A stretch of 44,985 bases of DNA, taken from positions 1 to 44,985 of the forward strand of contig JAJDDI010000050.1 of assembly GCA_029260375.1 (NCBI GenBank), read 5' to 3'. A model generated the notes under the pieces. That model was not told the origin of the DNA. It did no database searches and saw only the letters and a program-made list of their open reading frames with translations. Of the stretch, positions 32,143 to 41,063 are shown piece by piece (the first letter of the stretch is position 1; every line of letters starts with the position of its first letter). The DNA comes from Phycisphaerales bacterium. Lineage in GTDB: Bacteria > Planctomycetota > Phycisphaerae > Phycisphaerales > UBA1924. The position numbers and the translations under genes were made by a program.

Positions 32143-32700
32143 ATGAGCGACCCCAAAGCGTTTCACTCGAACATCATCGACGAAAGGACCATCAAACATG
32201 GGGGGGCGTTCGACTTTGTTGAACTCACGCTGCGGGACGAGTCCGGCATGATTCGCGCTCGGCAAGTTGTGCGCCACCGAGGGGCCGCGACGATCCTGGC
32301 GCTGCTCGAGACTGAGGACGGCCCTCGGGTGCTGTTTGTCCGCAATGAACGCCACGCGATCGGCGCCCACATGGACGAGCTCCCGGCCGGGGGGATCGAG
32401 GCGGGCGAGGCGCCCATCGAGGCCGCCCGGCGAGAGCTGCGCGAGGAGACGGGCTACCAGGCGGGGAGCCTGGAACCCATCGCGTCCTTCCACACCACCC
32501 CGGGGATCACCGACGAGCTGATGCACGCGTTCGTGGCCCGCGACCTGACCCACGTCGGGCAGGACCTGGACGAGGATGAGCGACTGAGCGTTCATCCGTG
32601 GACAATCGAGCGGGCGCTGGATTCGGTCCGCAACGGAGGGCTGACGGACGCCAAGACGATGCTGACGCTGCTGCTGGCGGAGGATCGCGGCATTCTCTGA
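32143..32700 (+). CDS. Nudix hydrolase, ADP-ribose pyrophosphatase-like
   Basis: A 185-residue Nudix protein. The Nudix box is intact: GGIEAGEAPIEAARRELREE followed by TGY, matching Gx5Ex7REUxEExGU, where the Glu residues bind magnesium. Upstream is LFVRNERHAIGAHMDELPAG, and downstream FHTTPGITDELMHAFVARDL, both typical of the ADP-ribose pyrophosphatase (NudF) group, whose Pro about 15 residues after the box is also seen. It would hydrolyse ADP-ribose or another nucleoside diphosphate sugar. The frame could extend upstream over the -10 box and the divergent gene, but ATG 32143 fits best. It leads a run of membrane-protease genes without obvious functional link. Confidence 0.88.
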   Translation: MSDPKAFHSNIIDERTIKHGGAFDFVELTLRDESGMIRARQVVRHRGAATILALLETEDGPRVLFVRNERHAIGAHMDELPAGGIEAGEAPIEAARRELREETGYQAGSLEPIASFHTTPGITDELMHAFVARDLTHVGQDLDEDERLSVHPWTIERALDSVRNGGLTDAKTMLTLLLAEDRGIL

Positions 32701-32753
32701 GGCGTTCGGGTACAACCCGGCGGGCGCCTGAGCTCGCGGGAGAGGTCGAGACG

Positions 32754-33815
32754 ATGGGTTGGGAAGACCGCCAGTACGGAGAGGGAACGGGCGCCGGCGC
32801 GGGCGATCGCTTCCGCTCGGCCATGCGCCGCGTCTTCGGCGACGGCGAGAACCCCCTGGCCTGGGGCTTCACGCTCTACCGGGCCTGGGGGATACGGGTC
32901 CGCATCCACCTGCTGTTCGTGATCTTCCTCGCGGCCCGCCTGATCTTCACGCTGCCCCACGACGGGATCGGGCGGGCGTTCATGCTCTGGCTGCTCGCGG
33001 CGTTGTTCGTGCTGGTGCTGCTGCACGAGTACGGGCATTGCGTCGCGTGCCGGAAGGTGGGGGGCGAGGCGGACGACATCATGATGTGGCCCCTGGGCGG
33101 GCTGGCGAGCTGCGCCCCGCCGAATGACTGGCGGTCGAACCTGATCACCGTGCTCGGCGGTCCCGCGGTCAACGCGGTTCTGCTCGTCCCTCTATCGCTG
33201 GGGGTGTGGCTGGCGACGCGGGACATCGGCAGTGTGCTCTTCAACCCGTTCGACCCCGGATCAACATTGGCGGGGTTGCTGGTTCCGCCGACGGACGTTG
33301 GCGGGGTGGGGTCGCAGCCCTGGTGGCTGACGGCGCTGTGGTCGTTCCACTACGCCAACCTGGTCCTGCTCGCGTTCAACATGCTCGTGCCGATGTACCC
33401 GATGGACGCGGGGCGGGTTGTGCAGGCGTTGCTGTGGCGGCGCATGGGCGAGGCGCGGGCGACGATGGTGACGCTGACCGTCGGGCTGGTGGCCGCGGTG
33501 GCGCTGGCGGTCGTCGCGGTGGTGGCCAACGAGACGATGCTTCTGGCGATCGCGATCTTCGGCGGGTTCACCTGCTTCTTCGAGCGCCGGCGCCTGCAGT
33601 TCACGGGCGCGGGCGACCCGCTGGGGTTCCCCAGCGGGCCGGACGATGACGAGCTCGAAGCCAAGCGGGAGTCCAAGGACCGGGCGAGGGCGCAGAGTGA
33701 GCAGGTGGAAGTGGACCGGATCCTGGCCAAGATCAGCCGGGACGGGATGGGGAGCCTGAGCACTCGCGAGAAGCGAACGCTCAAGCGGGCGACCCACCAT
33801 CGCCGAGAGACGTAG
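32754..33815 (+). CDS. M50-family (site-2) intramembrane metalloprotease
   Basis: A 353-residue membrane protein of the SpoIVFB/S2P type. Zinc motif H91-EYG-H95 is in LVLLHEYGHCVAC. The third ligand is D218 in MYPMDAGRVVQALL. The GGPAVNAVLL helix (about 143-152) matches the conserved NPxxN/GPxxN stretch. Five or six membrane helices are present. Residues 285-353 are cytoplasmic and charged, and end in EVDRILAKISRDGMGSLS and then EKRTLKRAT. The same tail pattern ends the neighbouring rhomboid. These proteases release transmembrane signals such as anti-sigma factors, but no such target is in the window. A GGAGAGG ribosome site lies upstream of the ATG at 32754. Confidence 0.88.
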   Translation: MGWEDRQYGEGTGAGAGDRFRSAMRRVFGDGENPLAWGFTLYRAWGIRVRIHLLFVIFLAARLIFTLPHDGIGRAFMLWLLAALFVLVLLHEYGHCVACRKVGGEADDIMMWPLGGLASCAPPNDWRSNLITVLGGPAVNAVLLVPLSLGVWLATRDIGSVLFNPFDPGSTLAGLLVPPTDVGGVGSQPWWLTALWSFHYANLVLLAFNMLVPMYPMDAGRVVQALLWRRMGEARATMVTLTVGLVAAVALAVVAVVANETMLLAIAIFGGFTCFFERRRLQFTGAGDPLGFPSGPDDDELEAKRESKDRARAQSEQVEVDRILAKISRDGMGSLSTREKRTLKRATHHRRET

Positions 33816-33896
33816 AGACGATCGCGGGCGCCTTCCGAAGAAGGGTCTGGGGGCCCGGAACGGGCTTTGCAACGAGACGGAGAGGGCGCCAGGGCC

Positions 33897-34973
33897 ATGG
33901 GCATCGCGGAACGTGACTACAGCAGGGGCCGGCCACCGGGAGGGGGGGTCGGGAGCCGCCTCCGCCTGCTCTCGGTGACCGCGTGGCTGCTGATCATCAA
34001 CATCACGGTGTTTGTGATCGGCGGGTTTATGACGAACTCGGGCGTGCCCGTGAGCGTGGCGCACGAGGTGATCTCGGGCAAGTCGCTCGAGGGCGCGCTT
34101 GCCGAGGATCAGTACCTGACCACGGGCGGCCAGCCCGTCTCGGCGGACGCGATCCGCACCGGGACCGGCGCGATGGTCATGCGTCGTCTGGTGGATCCAA
34201 AGACGGGCGAACCGGTCGGGCGCGAGATCTTCCAGATCATGGCGCCGCTCACGGCGTACGGGCACTTCTCGACCACCAAGGGATTCCTCCGCCTGGAGGT
34301 CTGGCGTCTGGTGACGTTCCAGTTCCTGCACGCGAGCATGACGCACATCTTCTTCAACATGCTCGGGCTGTGGATCTTCGGGGGCATCGTCGAGCAGTAC
34401 CTGGGCTCGAGCCGCTACCTGGCGTTCTACCTCGTGTGCGGGATCTGCGGAGGGCTGCTGTATCTCCTGCTCAACCTCCTGGGCGTGGCGCACATCCCGC
34501 TGCCCGGGTCGCTCAAGGTCGGGCTGTCCACGCCGCTGGTGGGCGCGTCGGCGGGGGTGTTCGGGGTCATCATCGCGTGCGCGTACATCGCGCCCAACAC
34601 GGTGGTGCGGCTGCTCTTCCCCCCGATCCCGATGAAGATGAAGACGTTCGCGTACGGGTACCTTCTGATCGCCGCGGCGAACCTGCTGGTGATCAAGGGC
34701 GCCAACCAGGGGGGCGACGCGGCCCACGTGGGCGGGGCGCTGGGCGGGTACTTCTTCATCCGCAGGCCCCACCTGCTGCGCGACTTTTTCGATGTCTTCG
34801 GCAACTCGAACAAGGCGGGTCCGAAGGCTGGGCGCCCCGTGAAACGCAGGGGCGGCGCCTCGGACAAAGAGATCGATCGGATCCTCGACAAGGTCAATAC
34901 CCATGGGCTGCACAGCCTGAGCGACACGGAGAAGAAGGCGCTCCGCAAGGCGACACAAGACCGCCGTGGATAG
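33897..34973 (+). CDS. Rhomboid-family intramembrane serine protease
   Basis: A 358-residue rhomboid. The catalytic dyad is S218 in LVGASAGVFGVI (the GxSx motif) and H277 in GGDAAHVGGALGGYFF. The preceding HIFFNMLGLWIFGG helix carries the conserved H and N of the HxxxN oxyanion motif. There is a long first periplasmic loop (about residues 55-125). The cytoplasmic tail (325-358) carries EIDRILDKVNTHGLHSLS and then EKKALRKAT, closely matching the tail of the upstream M50 protease. The start is ATG at 33897 with GGAGAGGG upstream. The stop TAG (34971-34973) forms the start of the tgt -10 box. Confidence 0.92.
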   Translation: MGIAERDYSRGRPPGGGVGSRLRLLSVTAWLLIINITVFVIGGFMTNSGVPVSVAHEVISGKSLEGALAEDQYLTTGGQPVSADAIRTGTGAMVMRRLVDPKTGEPVGREIFQIMAPLTAYGHFSTTKGFLRLEVWRLVTFQFLHASMTHIFFNMLGLWIFGGIVEQYLGSSRYLAFYLVCGICGGLLYLLLNLLGVAHIPLPGSLKVGLSTPLVGASAGVFGVIIACAYIAPNTVVRLLFPPIPMKMKTFAYGYLLIAAANLLVIKGANQGGDAAHVGGALGGYFFIRRPHLLRDFFDVFGNSNKAGPKAGRPVKRRGGASDKEIDRILDKVNTHGLHSLSDTEKKALRKATQDRRG

Positions 34974-34976
34974 TGT
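34971..34976 (+). promoter_or_regulatory. -10 box of tgt overlapping the rhomboid stop codon
   Basis: TAGTGT ends 8 bases before the ATG at 34985. Its TAG is the rhomboid stop. It could serve tgt-yajC-secDF. Confidence 0.45.
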
Positions 34977-34984
34977 TGGGCCTG

Positions 34985-36262
34985 ATGGGCAAGCCGCTGA
35001 GCTTTGAAATTCTGTGCCGATCGGCGAGCACCGGCGCGCGGGTGGGGAAGGTGACCACGCTGCACGGGGCGTTCGATACGCCCGCGTTCATGCCCGTGGG
35101 TACGAAGGCGACGATCAAGGGTGTGTACCCGTCGATGGTTGCCCAGACCGGGGCGCAGATCGTTCTGGGCAACACGTACCACCTTCTGCTGCGCCCGGGC
35201 GCCGAGCTGGTGGACGAGATGGGGGGGCTGCACCCGTTCATGGGCTGGCCAGGGCCGCTCCTGACCGACTCGGGCGGGTACCAGGCGTACTCGATGGCGG
35301 ACATCAACGCGATCGACGACGAGGGTGTGAGCTTCAAGTCGATCATCGATGGCTCGACGATCCGCATGACCCCCGAGAGCGCGATCCACACGCAGAACCT
35401 GCTGGGCGCGGACATCATCATGGCCTTTGACGACTGCCCGCCCTCGGTCGATCCGGACGCGGCGCCGATCAACCAGACCCGTCTGCGCCAGGCGACGCTG
35501 CGCGATTCGGAGAAGAAATCCGGCTATGACCACCAGGCCAGGCTCGACACCTCCAACGAGCGGACCGCCCGCTGGCTCCAGCGCTGCAAGGACGCACACG
35601 CCCGCTCGGGCGAGCAGTCGCTCTTCGGCATCGTCCAGGGCGGGGCGGACCTGGAGAGGCGGGCCCGCTCGCTGGAGATGGTCTGCAACATCGACCTGCC
35701 CGGGTACGCCATCGGCGGCGTCGCGGTGGGGGAGTCGCCCGAGGACATCGCCCGCGTCACCCGGTTTACTGCGGCGCGGATGCCCGAGGGCAAGCCGAGA
35801 TACCTCATGGGCGTGGGATACGAGCGGGACATCGTTTCGGCGGCCCTCTCGGGCGTGGACATGTTCGACTGCGTCCTGCCGACCCGCAACGGGCGCAACG
35901 CCAACGCCTTCACCCGAGAGGGTCAGATCCGCCTCAAGAACGCCCGGTTCGCCCGTGACCCGGGGCCGATCGAGGCGGGGTGCGACTGCCCGGCCTGCGA
36001 CCCGGTGGCCTGCGGCTGGCAGACATCCGAGGGGCGCCCCTTCAGCCGGGCGTACCTGCGGCACCTGTTTGCGAGCGAGGAGATGCTCGGGCCGATCCTG
36101 GTGAGCCTGCACAATCTGCGGCACTTCCAGCGGCTGATGGAGGACCTGCGGGGCGCCATCGCCAGCGATGACTGGGCGTCGATGGGTCGGCAGTGGCCCG
36201 GTGTGAGCGACCTGCTGCCCGGGGGGGACACGAAATCGGGGCCTCTCGCGTCCGAGACATAA
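34985..36262 (+). CDS. tgt: tRNA-guanine transglycosylase
   Basis: A 425-residue bacterial Tgt, which swaps G34 for preQ1 in tRNAs with GUN anticodons, towards queuosine. The catalytic general acid-base D95 lies in LLTDSGGYQAYSM and the nucleophile D295 in MFDCVLPTRNGRN. The zinc site is C-D-C-PA-C with a later His (YLRHLF). GIVQGG and GGVAVGE substrate loops are intact. Compared with the usual 375 residues there is an insertion at about 158-190 (RQATLRDSEKKSGYDHQARL) in a surface loop, and a longer C-terminus. The order tgt-yajC-secDF is conserved widely and supports the calls. No other queuosine gene is in the window. Confidence 0.95.
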   Translation: MGKPLSFEILCRSASTGARVGKVTTLHGAFDTPAFMPVGTKATIKGVYPSMVAQTGAQIVLGNTYHLLLRPGAELVDEMGGLHPFMGWPGPLLTDSGGYQAYSMADINAIDDEGVSFKSIIDGSTIRMTPESAIHTQNLLGADIIMAFDDCPPSVDPDAAPINQTRLRQATLRDSEKKSGYDHQARLDTSNERTARWLQRCKDAHARSGEQSLFGIVQGGADLERRARSLEMVCNIDLPGYAIGGVAVGESPEDIARVTRFTAARMPEGKPRYLMGVGYERDIVSAALSGVDMFDCVLPTRNGRNANAFTREGQIRLKNARFARDPGPIEAGCDCPACDPVACGWQTSEGRPFSRAYLRHLFASEEMLGPILVSLHNLRHFQRLMEDLRGAIASDDWASMGRQWPGVSDLLPGGDTKSGPLASET

Positions 36263-36337
36263 AGATCAATGCGGAAGCGGGCCACAGCGCGACCTATCGT
36301 TGGGGCTCACGAACGATCCTCCGACCGGAACCCGAGA

Positions 36338-36790
36338 ATGCCCAACACACGCCCGACCGTCCAGTCGCCGATGATGCTGACCCTCGCCCAGGAGGGGGGG
36401 CTGCTCAGCGAGGACGCCCAGAGCATCCCGAGCACGTCTGAGGGCTCGGGCGGCGCTGCCCCGAAGTCAACCTCGCCGTTCGGCCCCAACATCCTTTTGA
36501 TCGGGATGTTCGCGCTGTTTGCGATGATCATCTTCACGCAGATCACCGGCGGGCGGAAAGAGAAGAAGAAGCGGGCCGCGATGATGAACGCGCTGGGCAA
36601 GCACGACAGGGTGCAGACCGTGGGCGGGATCATCGGGTCGGTCGTGGAGGTCAAGGGCGACGAGCTCATGCTCCGCGTTGACGAGGCCTCCAACACACGC
36701 ATCCGAGTCGCCCGCTCGGCGGTCCAGAAGGTCCTGCACAGCGCCAGCTCGCCCGCGAGCGAGTCGCCCGCTGAGACCGGCAACGCCTGA
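36338..36790 (+). CDS. yajC: Preprotein translocase accessory subunit YajC
   Basis: A 150-residue YajC-like protein with one membrane helix at about 50-70 (ILLIGMFALFAMIIFTQI). The typical cytoplasmic domain follows (KKKRAAMMNALGKHDRVQTV to GGIIGSVVEVKGDELMLRVD). The 45 residues before the helix are longer than in E. coli YajC (110 residues) and Ser/Pro-rich. YajC associates with SecDF at the SecYEG translocon. The exact start is uncertain. ATG 36338 is chosen, but 36371 and 36374 are also possible. It lies between tgt and secDF. Confidence 0.9.
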   Translation: MPNTRPTVQSPMMLTLAQEGGLLSEDAQSIPSTSEGSGGAAPKSTSPFGPNILLIGMFALFAMIIFTQITGGRKEKKKRAAMMNALGKHDRVQTVGGIIGSVVEVKGDELMLRVDEASNTRIRVARSAVQKVLHSASSPASESPAETGNA

Positions 36791-36832
36791 ATCACACCAC
36801 CACGCTGATCCCCTCCCAGAGGTGTCCGACGT

Positions 36833-39800
36833 ATGAGACACGTGCTTCGAAACAGCTTCCTCGTTCTCGCTCTGCTGGTGTTCTTCGCGGCGATGATCGT
36901 CCCGCCGCAGAAGCAGCTGCGCCTGGGCAAGGACCTGCGCGGCGGCGTGACGCTGCTGTACTCGGTCAAGGTTGACAAGAGCGAGAACGCCGCGAGCGTG
37001 ATCGACCAGGTGATCCAGGTTCTCAAGGACCGGATCGACCCGCGGGGCCTGCTCGAGATTCAGATGATCGCGCAGGGTCAGGACCGGATCGAGATCACGA
37101 TGCCGCTGCCGGGCGAGGACGTGCTGCGTCTACGCCAGGCCGTGGATGACAAGCTCGAGGGGCTGCGTGAGTTCGAGATCACGCCCGACGAGTTCGAGCG
37201 GACAATGCGGATGCGCGGCGCCGAGCGGGGCGCGGAGATCGAGCGGCTCGCGGCGGGCAACGAACGCATCCGGGAGCTGATGGGCGCCGCGGCGGCGAGC
37301 TTCGACGCCGCGACGGGCGCCCGGGTCGGGCTCGAGCAGGCCCAGCAGGCGGATTCGCCGGACGAGGTCATTGACGAGCTGGTGGGCAAGGTCGCCGACG
37401 CCGAGCTGGAGTACGAGCGGGCCCGCGACGAGGTGCTGGGCGCGAGCCTGTCGCCCGACTCGGTCCGCGAGGCGCTGCTGCTCTCGACCGACAAGAAGAC
37501 GGTACACGACACCGTCACGGACAGGTACATCGAGCTCGCGAGCCCACGCGAGCAGGCGCTGCAGGACATCCTGGACGACCACCCCGAGCTCGAGGCGCAG
37601 ATCGATGAGATCGAGAAGGCGTACGACGAGTACGTCGCCAACCGCAAGTCGCTCGACGACCCGGAGGACCTGAAGCGTCTTGTCGCATCGTCGGGCGTGC
37701 TGAGCTTCCGCATCTCGATCGACCCGGGCGGATCGGGCTCGCAGAACGTCCACCCGGAGGAGAGCCGTCTGCGTCAGGAGCTGCGTGAGAAGGGGCCCTC
37801 GGCGGTCCGCTCGCGCGACGCCCGCTGGTTCGAGATCAACCGGATTGAGAGCTGGTACGACACGCTGCAGGAGTGGCAGGCGCTCGAGGCGAACCCGGCC
37901 GCGTTCTTCGCGTCCCGCCAGTACGTGGGCGAGGAGTACGAGGGCAAGTACTACATCCTGCTCTGGGACACGCGCAACACCCGCCTGACGCAGAACGACG
38001 GTGTCTGGGGCGTGCGAAGCGCGTTCCAGACCGTGGACCAGATCGGGCGTCCCGCCATCGGGTTCCAGATGGACGACCGGGGCGCACGCCGCCTGGGCGA
38101 CCTGACGGGCCCCAACGTCGGCAACAAGATGGCCATCCTGCTCGACGGGCAGCTCTACGGCGCCCCGCCCGTGCTCAACTCGCGGATCTCGACCAACGGC
38201 ATCATCCAGGGCGACTTCACGACCGCGGAGATCGACTACATCACGCGGGTGCTCACCGCCGGCTCGCTGCAGGCCAAGCTCTCGCCCACGCCCCTGAGCG
38301 TGAACCAGATCGCCCCGGACCTGGGCGCCGACAACCTCCGCGCGGGCATGCGTGCGGGCGTGTGGGCGCTGGGCGCGGTCAGCGCGTTCATGCTGTTCTA
38401 CTACTTCATCTACGGCGGGGTGGCGGTCTTCAGCCTCGTGTGCAACGCGATCATGATCCTGGGCGCGATGGCGCTGGCACGGGCCTCGTTCTCGCTGCCG
38501 GGTATCGCGGGCATCATCCTCACGTTCGGTATGGCCGTGGACGCGAACGTGCTGATCTACGAGCGCATCCGAGAGGAGCTGCGCCTGGGCCAGGACCTCA
38601 AGACCGCGGTCCGCCTGGGCTACCAGCGGGCGCTGAGCTCGATCGTGGACGGCAACGTCACGAACCTGATCGTCTGCTTCGTGCTCGCGTACACGGGCAC
38701 GCAGGAGATCAAGGGCTTCGCGATCACGCTGGGCATCGGTGTCATCGCGACGATGTTCTCCTCGCTGGTTATTACCCGCCTGATCTTCGCGCTGTTCATC
38801 GACCGCCTGAAGGTCAGGAAGCTCACCATGCTGCCGATGGTGATCCCCGCGATCGAGCGCCTGCTCGAGCCCCGGATCGACTGGCTGCGCCTGCGTGGGG
38901 TGTTCATCACCGTCTCGGTGGCGTTCATGGCCCTGGGTGTGACGATGATCGTCACGCAGGGCCAGAAGATGCTCGACACCGAGTTCCGGGGCGGCATCCA
39001 GATCGACCTGCCGCTCACGCTCGACGACGCGGGCGAGCCCATCGTCCGGACCCGTCAGCAGATCGAGGAAGCCGTCAAGGAGATCGGCGAGAAGGTCGCG
39101 GACGACAACCCGCTCCGACCCCTGCGCAACGCGGAGGTCATGCCGCTCAACCCGCAGTCGGACGGCGTGACATCCGATTTCTTCCGGATCAAGACGTACG
39201 CCACAAACACGGACGAGGTCCAGGCGGCGATCTTCAGGCTGTTCGGCGACGAGGGGCAGGACATCATCGACTCGCGCGCCCCGCTCCAGTTTGACGGGCA
39301 GCAGAGCGAGGATTCGTCCGAAGCGCCCGTCTTCCCCATCGACAGCGCCAAGCTTGGCGACGTGCTCGGGCGCGGGGAGATCACCAACAACGTCCGCCCG
39401 TTCGTGGGCGGTGTGGCCATCCTGCTCGACAACCTCTCGCCCACCCCGAGCGCCAGCGGCATCGTGGACCGCCTGGACGCGATGCGCGCCAAGCAGGGGT
39501 TCTCGCAGACGCTCGGACGCACGCGCGACCTGATCGTGCTCCGGGGCACGGACGAGGCCGTGCAGAGCGCCGTGGTGCTTGTGCACGACGAGGACGTCAA
39601 CGTCTTCGACAGCGAGCAGGTCTGGAACGCGGAGGTCCGCGATCTGGAGTGGCGCCTGACGCGCGATGCGCTCACGCAGACGACCTCGCTGGCCAGCGTG
39701 CAGAGCTTCAGCTCCATCGTCGCCCAGGACTTCAAGGGCAAGGCGATCGTCTCGGTCTTCCTCAGCCTCGTGCTGATTCTGATCTACATCTGGGTCCGGT

Positions 39801-40315
39801 TTGGCAACGTGCGCTACTCCGTCGCGGCGATCCTGACGCTGACGCACGACGTGCTGATCGTCATCGGCCTGATCGCGATGGCCGAGATCATCTACGATCA
39901 CCCGGCCCTGCAGTCCGTCGCGGTCAAGCTCGGCATCGAGCCGTTCAAGATCGACCTGAACCTCGTCGCGGCGATGCTGACCATCATCGGCTACTCGCTC
40001 AACGACACGATCATCATCATGGACCGCATCCGCGAGAACCGGGGCAAGCTGCCCTACGCCTCGCGCCAGGTCGTCAACGACTCGATCAACCAGACGATCA
40101 GCCGGACCATTGTCACGTCGGGCACGACGTTCATCGCGGTGCTGATCCTCTACATGTTCGGCGGCCCTGGTGTCCACGGCTTCGCCTTCGCCCTGCTCAT
40201 GGGTGTGATCATCGGTACGTACTCCTCGATCGCGGTCGCATCGCCGCTCGTCTGGTCACGCAAGCACGCGGGCGGGCAGCGGATCCAGCCCGACGAGCCG
40301 TCCGATATCGTGTAG
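36833..40315 (+). CDS. secDF: Fused protein translocase subunits SecD and SecF
   Basis: A 1160-residue natural fusion of SecD and SecF, an RND-fold membrane motor that uses the proton gradient to pull exported proteins through SecYEG. The SecD half has a membrane helix at 8-24, DLRGG at 34-38, a long periplasmic P1 part and six transmembrane helices (about 500-680, with TFGMAVDANVLIYERIREEL, the DxNVLxxERIRE motif). The SecF half begins about 680, with FRGGIQIDLP near 718 and its own helices near 985-1150 (TLTHDVLIVIGL and GYSLNDTIIIMDRIRENRGK). It is longer than B. subtilis SecDF (737 residues). Most of the extra length is a Glu/Arg-rich, probably coiled-coil insert at about 100-280 in P1. 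AGAGGTG lies upstream of the ATG. Confidence 0.95.
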   Translation: MRHVLRNSFLVLALLVFFAAMIVPPQKQLRLGKDLRGGVTLLYSVKVDKSENAASVIDQVIQVLKDRIDPRGLLEIQMIAQGQDRIEITMPLPGEDVLRLRQAVDDKLEGLREFEITPDEFERTMRMRGAERGAEIERLAAGNERIRELMGAAAASFDAATGARVGLEQAQQADSPDEVIDELVGKVADAELEYERARDEVLGASLSPDSVREALLLSTDKKTVHDTVTDRYIELASPREQALQDILDDHPELEAQIDEIEKAYDEYVANRKSLDDPEDLKRLVASSGVLSFRISIDPGGSGSQNVHPEESRLRQELREKGPSAVRSRDARWFEINRIESWYDTLQEWQALEANPAAFFASRQYVGEEYEGKYYILLWDTRNTRLTQNDGVWGVRSAFQTVDQIGRPAIGFQMDDRGARRLGDLTGPNVGNKMAILLDGQLYGAPPVLNSRISTNGIIQGDFTTAEIDYITRVLTAGSLQAKLSPTPLSVNQIAPDLGADNLRAGMRAGVWALGAVSAFMLFYYFIYGGVAVFSLVCNAIMILGAMALARASFSLPGIAGIILTFGMAVDANVLIYERIREELRLGQDLKTAVRLGYQRALSSIVDGNVTNLIVCFVLAYTGTQEIKGFAITLGIGVIATMFSSLVITRLIFALFIDRLKVRKLTMLPMVIPAIERLLEPRIDWLRLRGVFITVSVAFMALGVTMIVTQGQKMLDTEFRGGIQIDLPLTLDDAGEPIVRTRQQIEEAVKEIGEKVADDNPLRPLRNAEVMPLNPQSDGVTSDFFRIKTYATNTDEVQAAIFRLFGDEGQDIIDSRAPLQFDGQQSEDSSEAPVFPIDSAKLGDVLGRGEITNNVRPFVGGVAILLDNLSPTPSASGIVDRLDAMRAKQGFSQTLGRTRDLIVLRGTDEAVQSAVVLVHDEDVNVFDSEQVWNAEVRDLEWRLTRDALTQTTSLASVQSFSSIVAQDFKGKAIVSVFLSLVLILIYIWVRFGNVRYSVAAILTLTHDVLIVIGLIAMAEIIYDHPALQSVAVKLGIEPFKIDLNLVAAMLTIIGYSLNDTIIIMDRIRENRGKLPYASRQVVNDSINQTISRTIVTSGTTFIAVLILYMFGGPGVHGFAFALLMGVIIGTYSSIAVASPLVWSRKHAGGQRIQPDEPSDIV

Positions 40316-40326
40316 GGCAGGTTTGG

Positions 40327-40332
40327 TAGACT
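40327..40332 (+). promoter_or_regulatory. Possible -10 box of the LysM gene
   Basis: TAGACT, 71 bases before the ATG at 40404. Just downstream GCGGGG (40341-40346) pairs with CCCCGC (40355-40360) across 8 bases. This hairpin is either a terminator for secDF or a 5' stem of the LysM mRNA. Confidence 0.4.
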
Positions 40333-40403
40333 GATTCGCGGCGGGGTCAAGGCGCCCCGCGACCCGGTCGATCCCTGTGGTGGGTCGAACGGAGCCGCAC
40401 GTC

Positions 40404-41033
40404 ATGGATGAACGCGCCTCAAGAGTCTTTGTCGGGCTGAGCGTGCTGGTGCTGCTCTGGATCGCCGTGTACTGGCTCTGGGTTCCCAACTCGCCCCGCG
40501 TGTCCTACGGCGGGGACGCTCCGCCTGTACGGACGACCTATCCCGAGTCGGCGCCGGTCCAACAGGAAACCGTGCCCGCTGCGGGCGACCCGGTCTGGAT
40601 GGGCGAGCAGCCCGAGCCGGCGACGGTGATCCCCCCGGGCTTCCGCCGGTACACGATCCGGGCCAACGACACGTTCGAGTCCATCGCCCGCGAGCAGTGG
40701 GGCGACGCCTCGCTCTGGACGGTCGTCGCCCGCGCCAACCCGCTCAAGGACCCCGGGCGTCTCAAGGCGGGCCAGGTCATCCGCCTGCCCAACGAGATCG
40801 GCAACATCCAGGGCGTCGCGCACGCCCCCCAGGGCGATCCGGATCCCGCTAACTCCGAGCGGACGTACGTCGTGCGGTCGGGCGACACGCTCTCGAGTAT
40901 CGCTCAGATTCACCTGGGCTCGAGCGCCGACGCCGCGCGGGTGTACGAACTCAACCGCGACCGGCTCACGGACATCCACTCGCTGCGTGTGGGCCAGGAG
41001 CTGCGTCTCCCGCCCGCGGAATCCGGCGGCTGA
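40404..41033 (+). CDS. Membrane-anchored protein with two LysM domains
   Basis: A 209-residue protein with an N-terminal membrane anchor (about 9-27), a Pro/Val-rich linker (30-80) and two LysM modules at about 83-130 (RRYTIRANDTFESIA to VIRLP) and 156-205 (TYVVRSGDTLSSIA to LRLP). LysM binds N-acetylglucosamine in peptidoglycan, so it probably sits in the cytoplasmic membrane facing the wall, as a structural or targeting protein. There is no attached enzyme domain. GGAG lies 10 bases upstream of the ATG. hldD follows after 30 bases with its own -10 box. Confidence 0.85.
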   Translation: MDERASRVFVGLSVLVLLWIAVYWLWVPNSPRVSYGGDAPPVRTTYPESAPVQQETVPAAGDPVWMGEQPEPATVIPPGFRRYTIRANDTFESIAREQWGDASLWTVVARANPLKDPGRLKAGQVIRLPNEIGNIQGVAHAPQGDPDPANSERTYVVRSGDTLSSIAQIHLGSSADAARVYELNRDRLTDIHSLRVGQELRLPPAESGG

Positions 41034-41052
41034 AGCGACGCCTCCCCCGCCC

Positions 41053-41058
41053 TACGAT
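41053..41058 (+). promoter_or_regulatory. -10 box of hldD, leaderless layout
   Basis: TACGAT ends 5 bases before the ATG at 41064, without a ribosome site. Confidence 0.5.
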
Positions 41059-41063
41059 CTGCA

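Noticed and set aside
33983-36262. A 759-codon frame that would join an upstream segment to Tgt as a fusion
   Set aside because: The first 334 codons are out of frame with, and fully covered by, the rhomboid gene, and have no family features. Tgt begins at ATG 34985 with its own -10 box.
37130-40177. Open frame of 1015 codons antisense to secDF
   Set aside because: SecDF is certain. The antisense product is His/Asp/Arg-rich with no recognisable domain.
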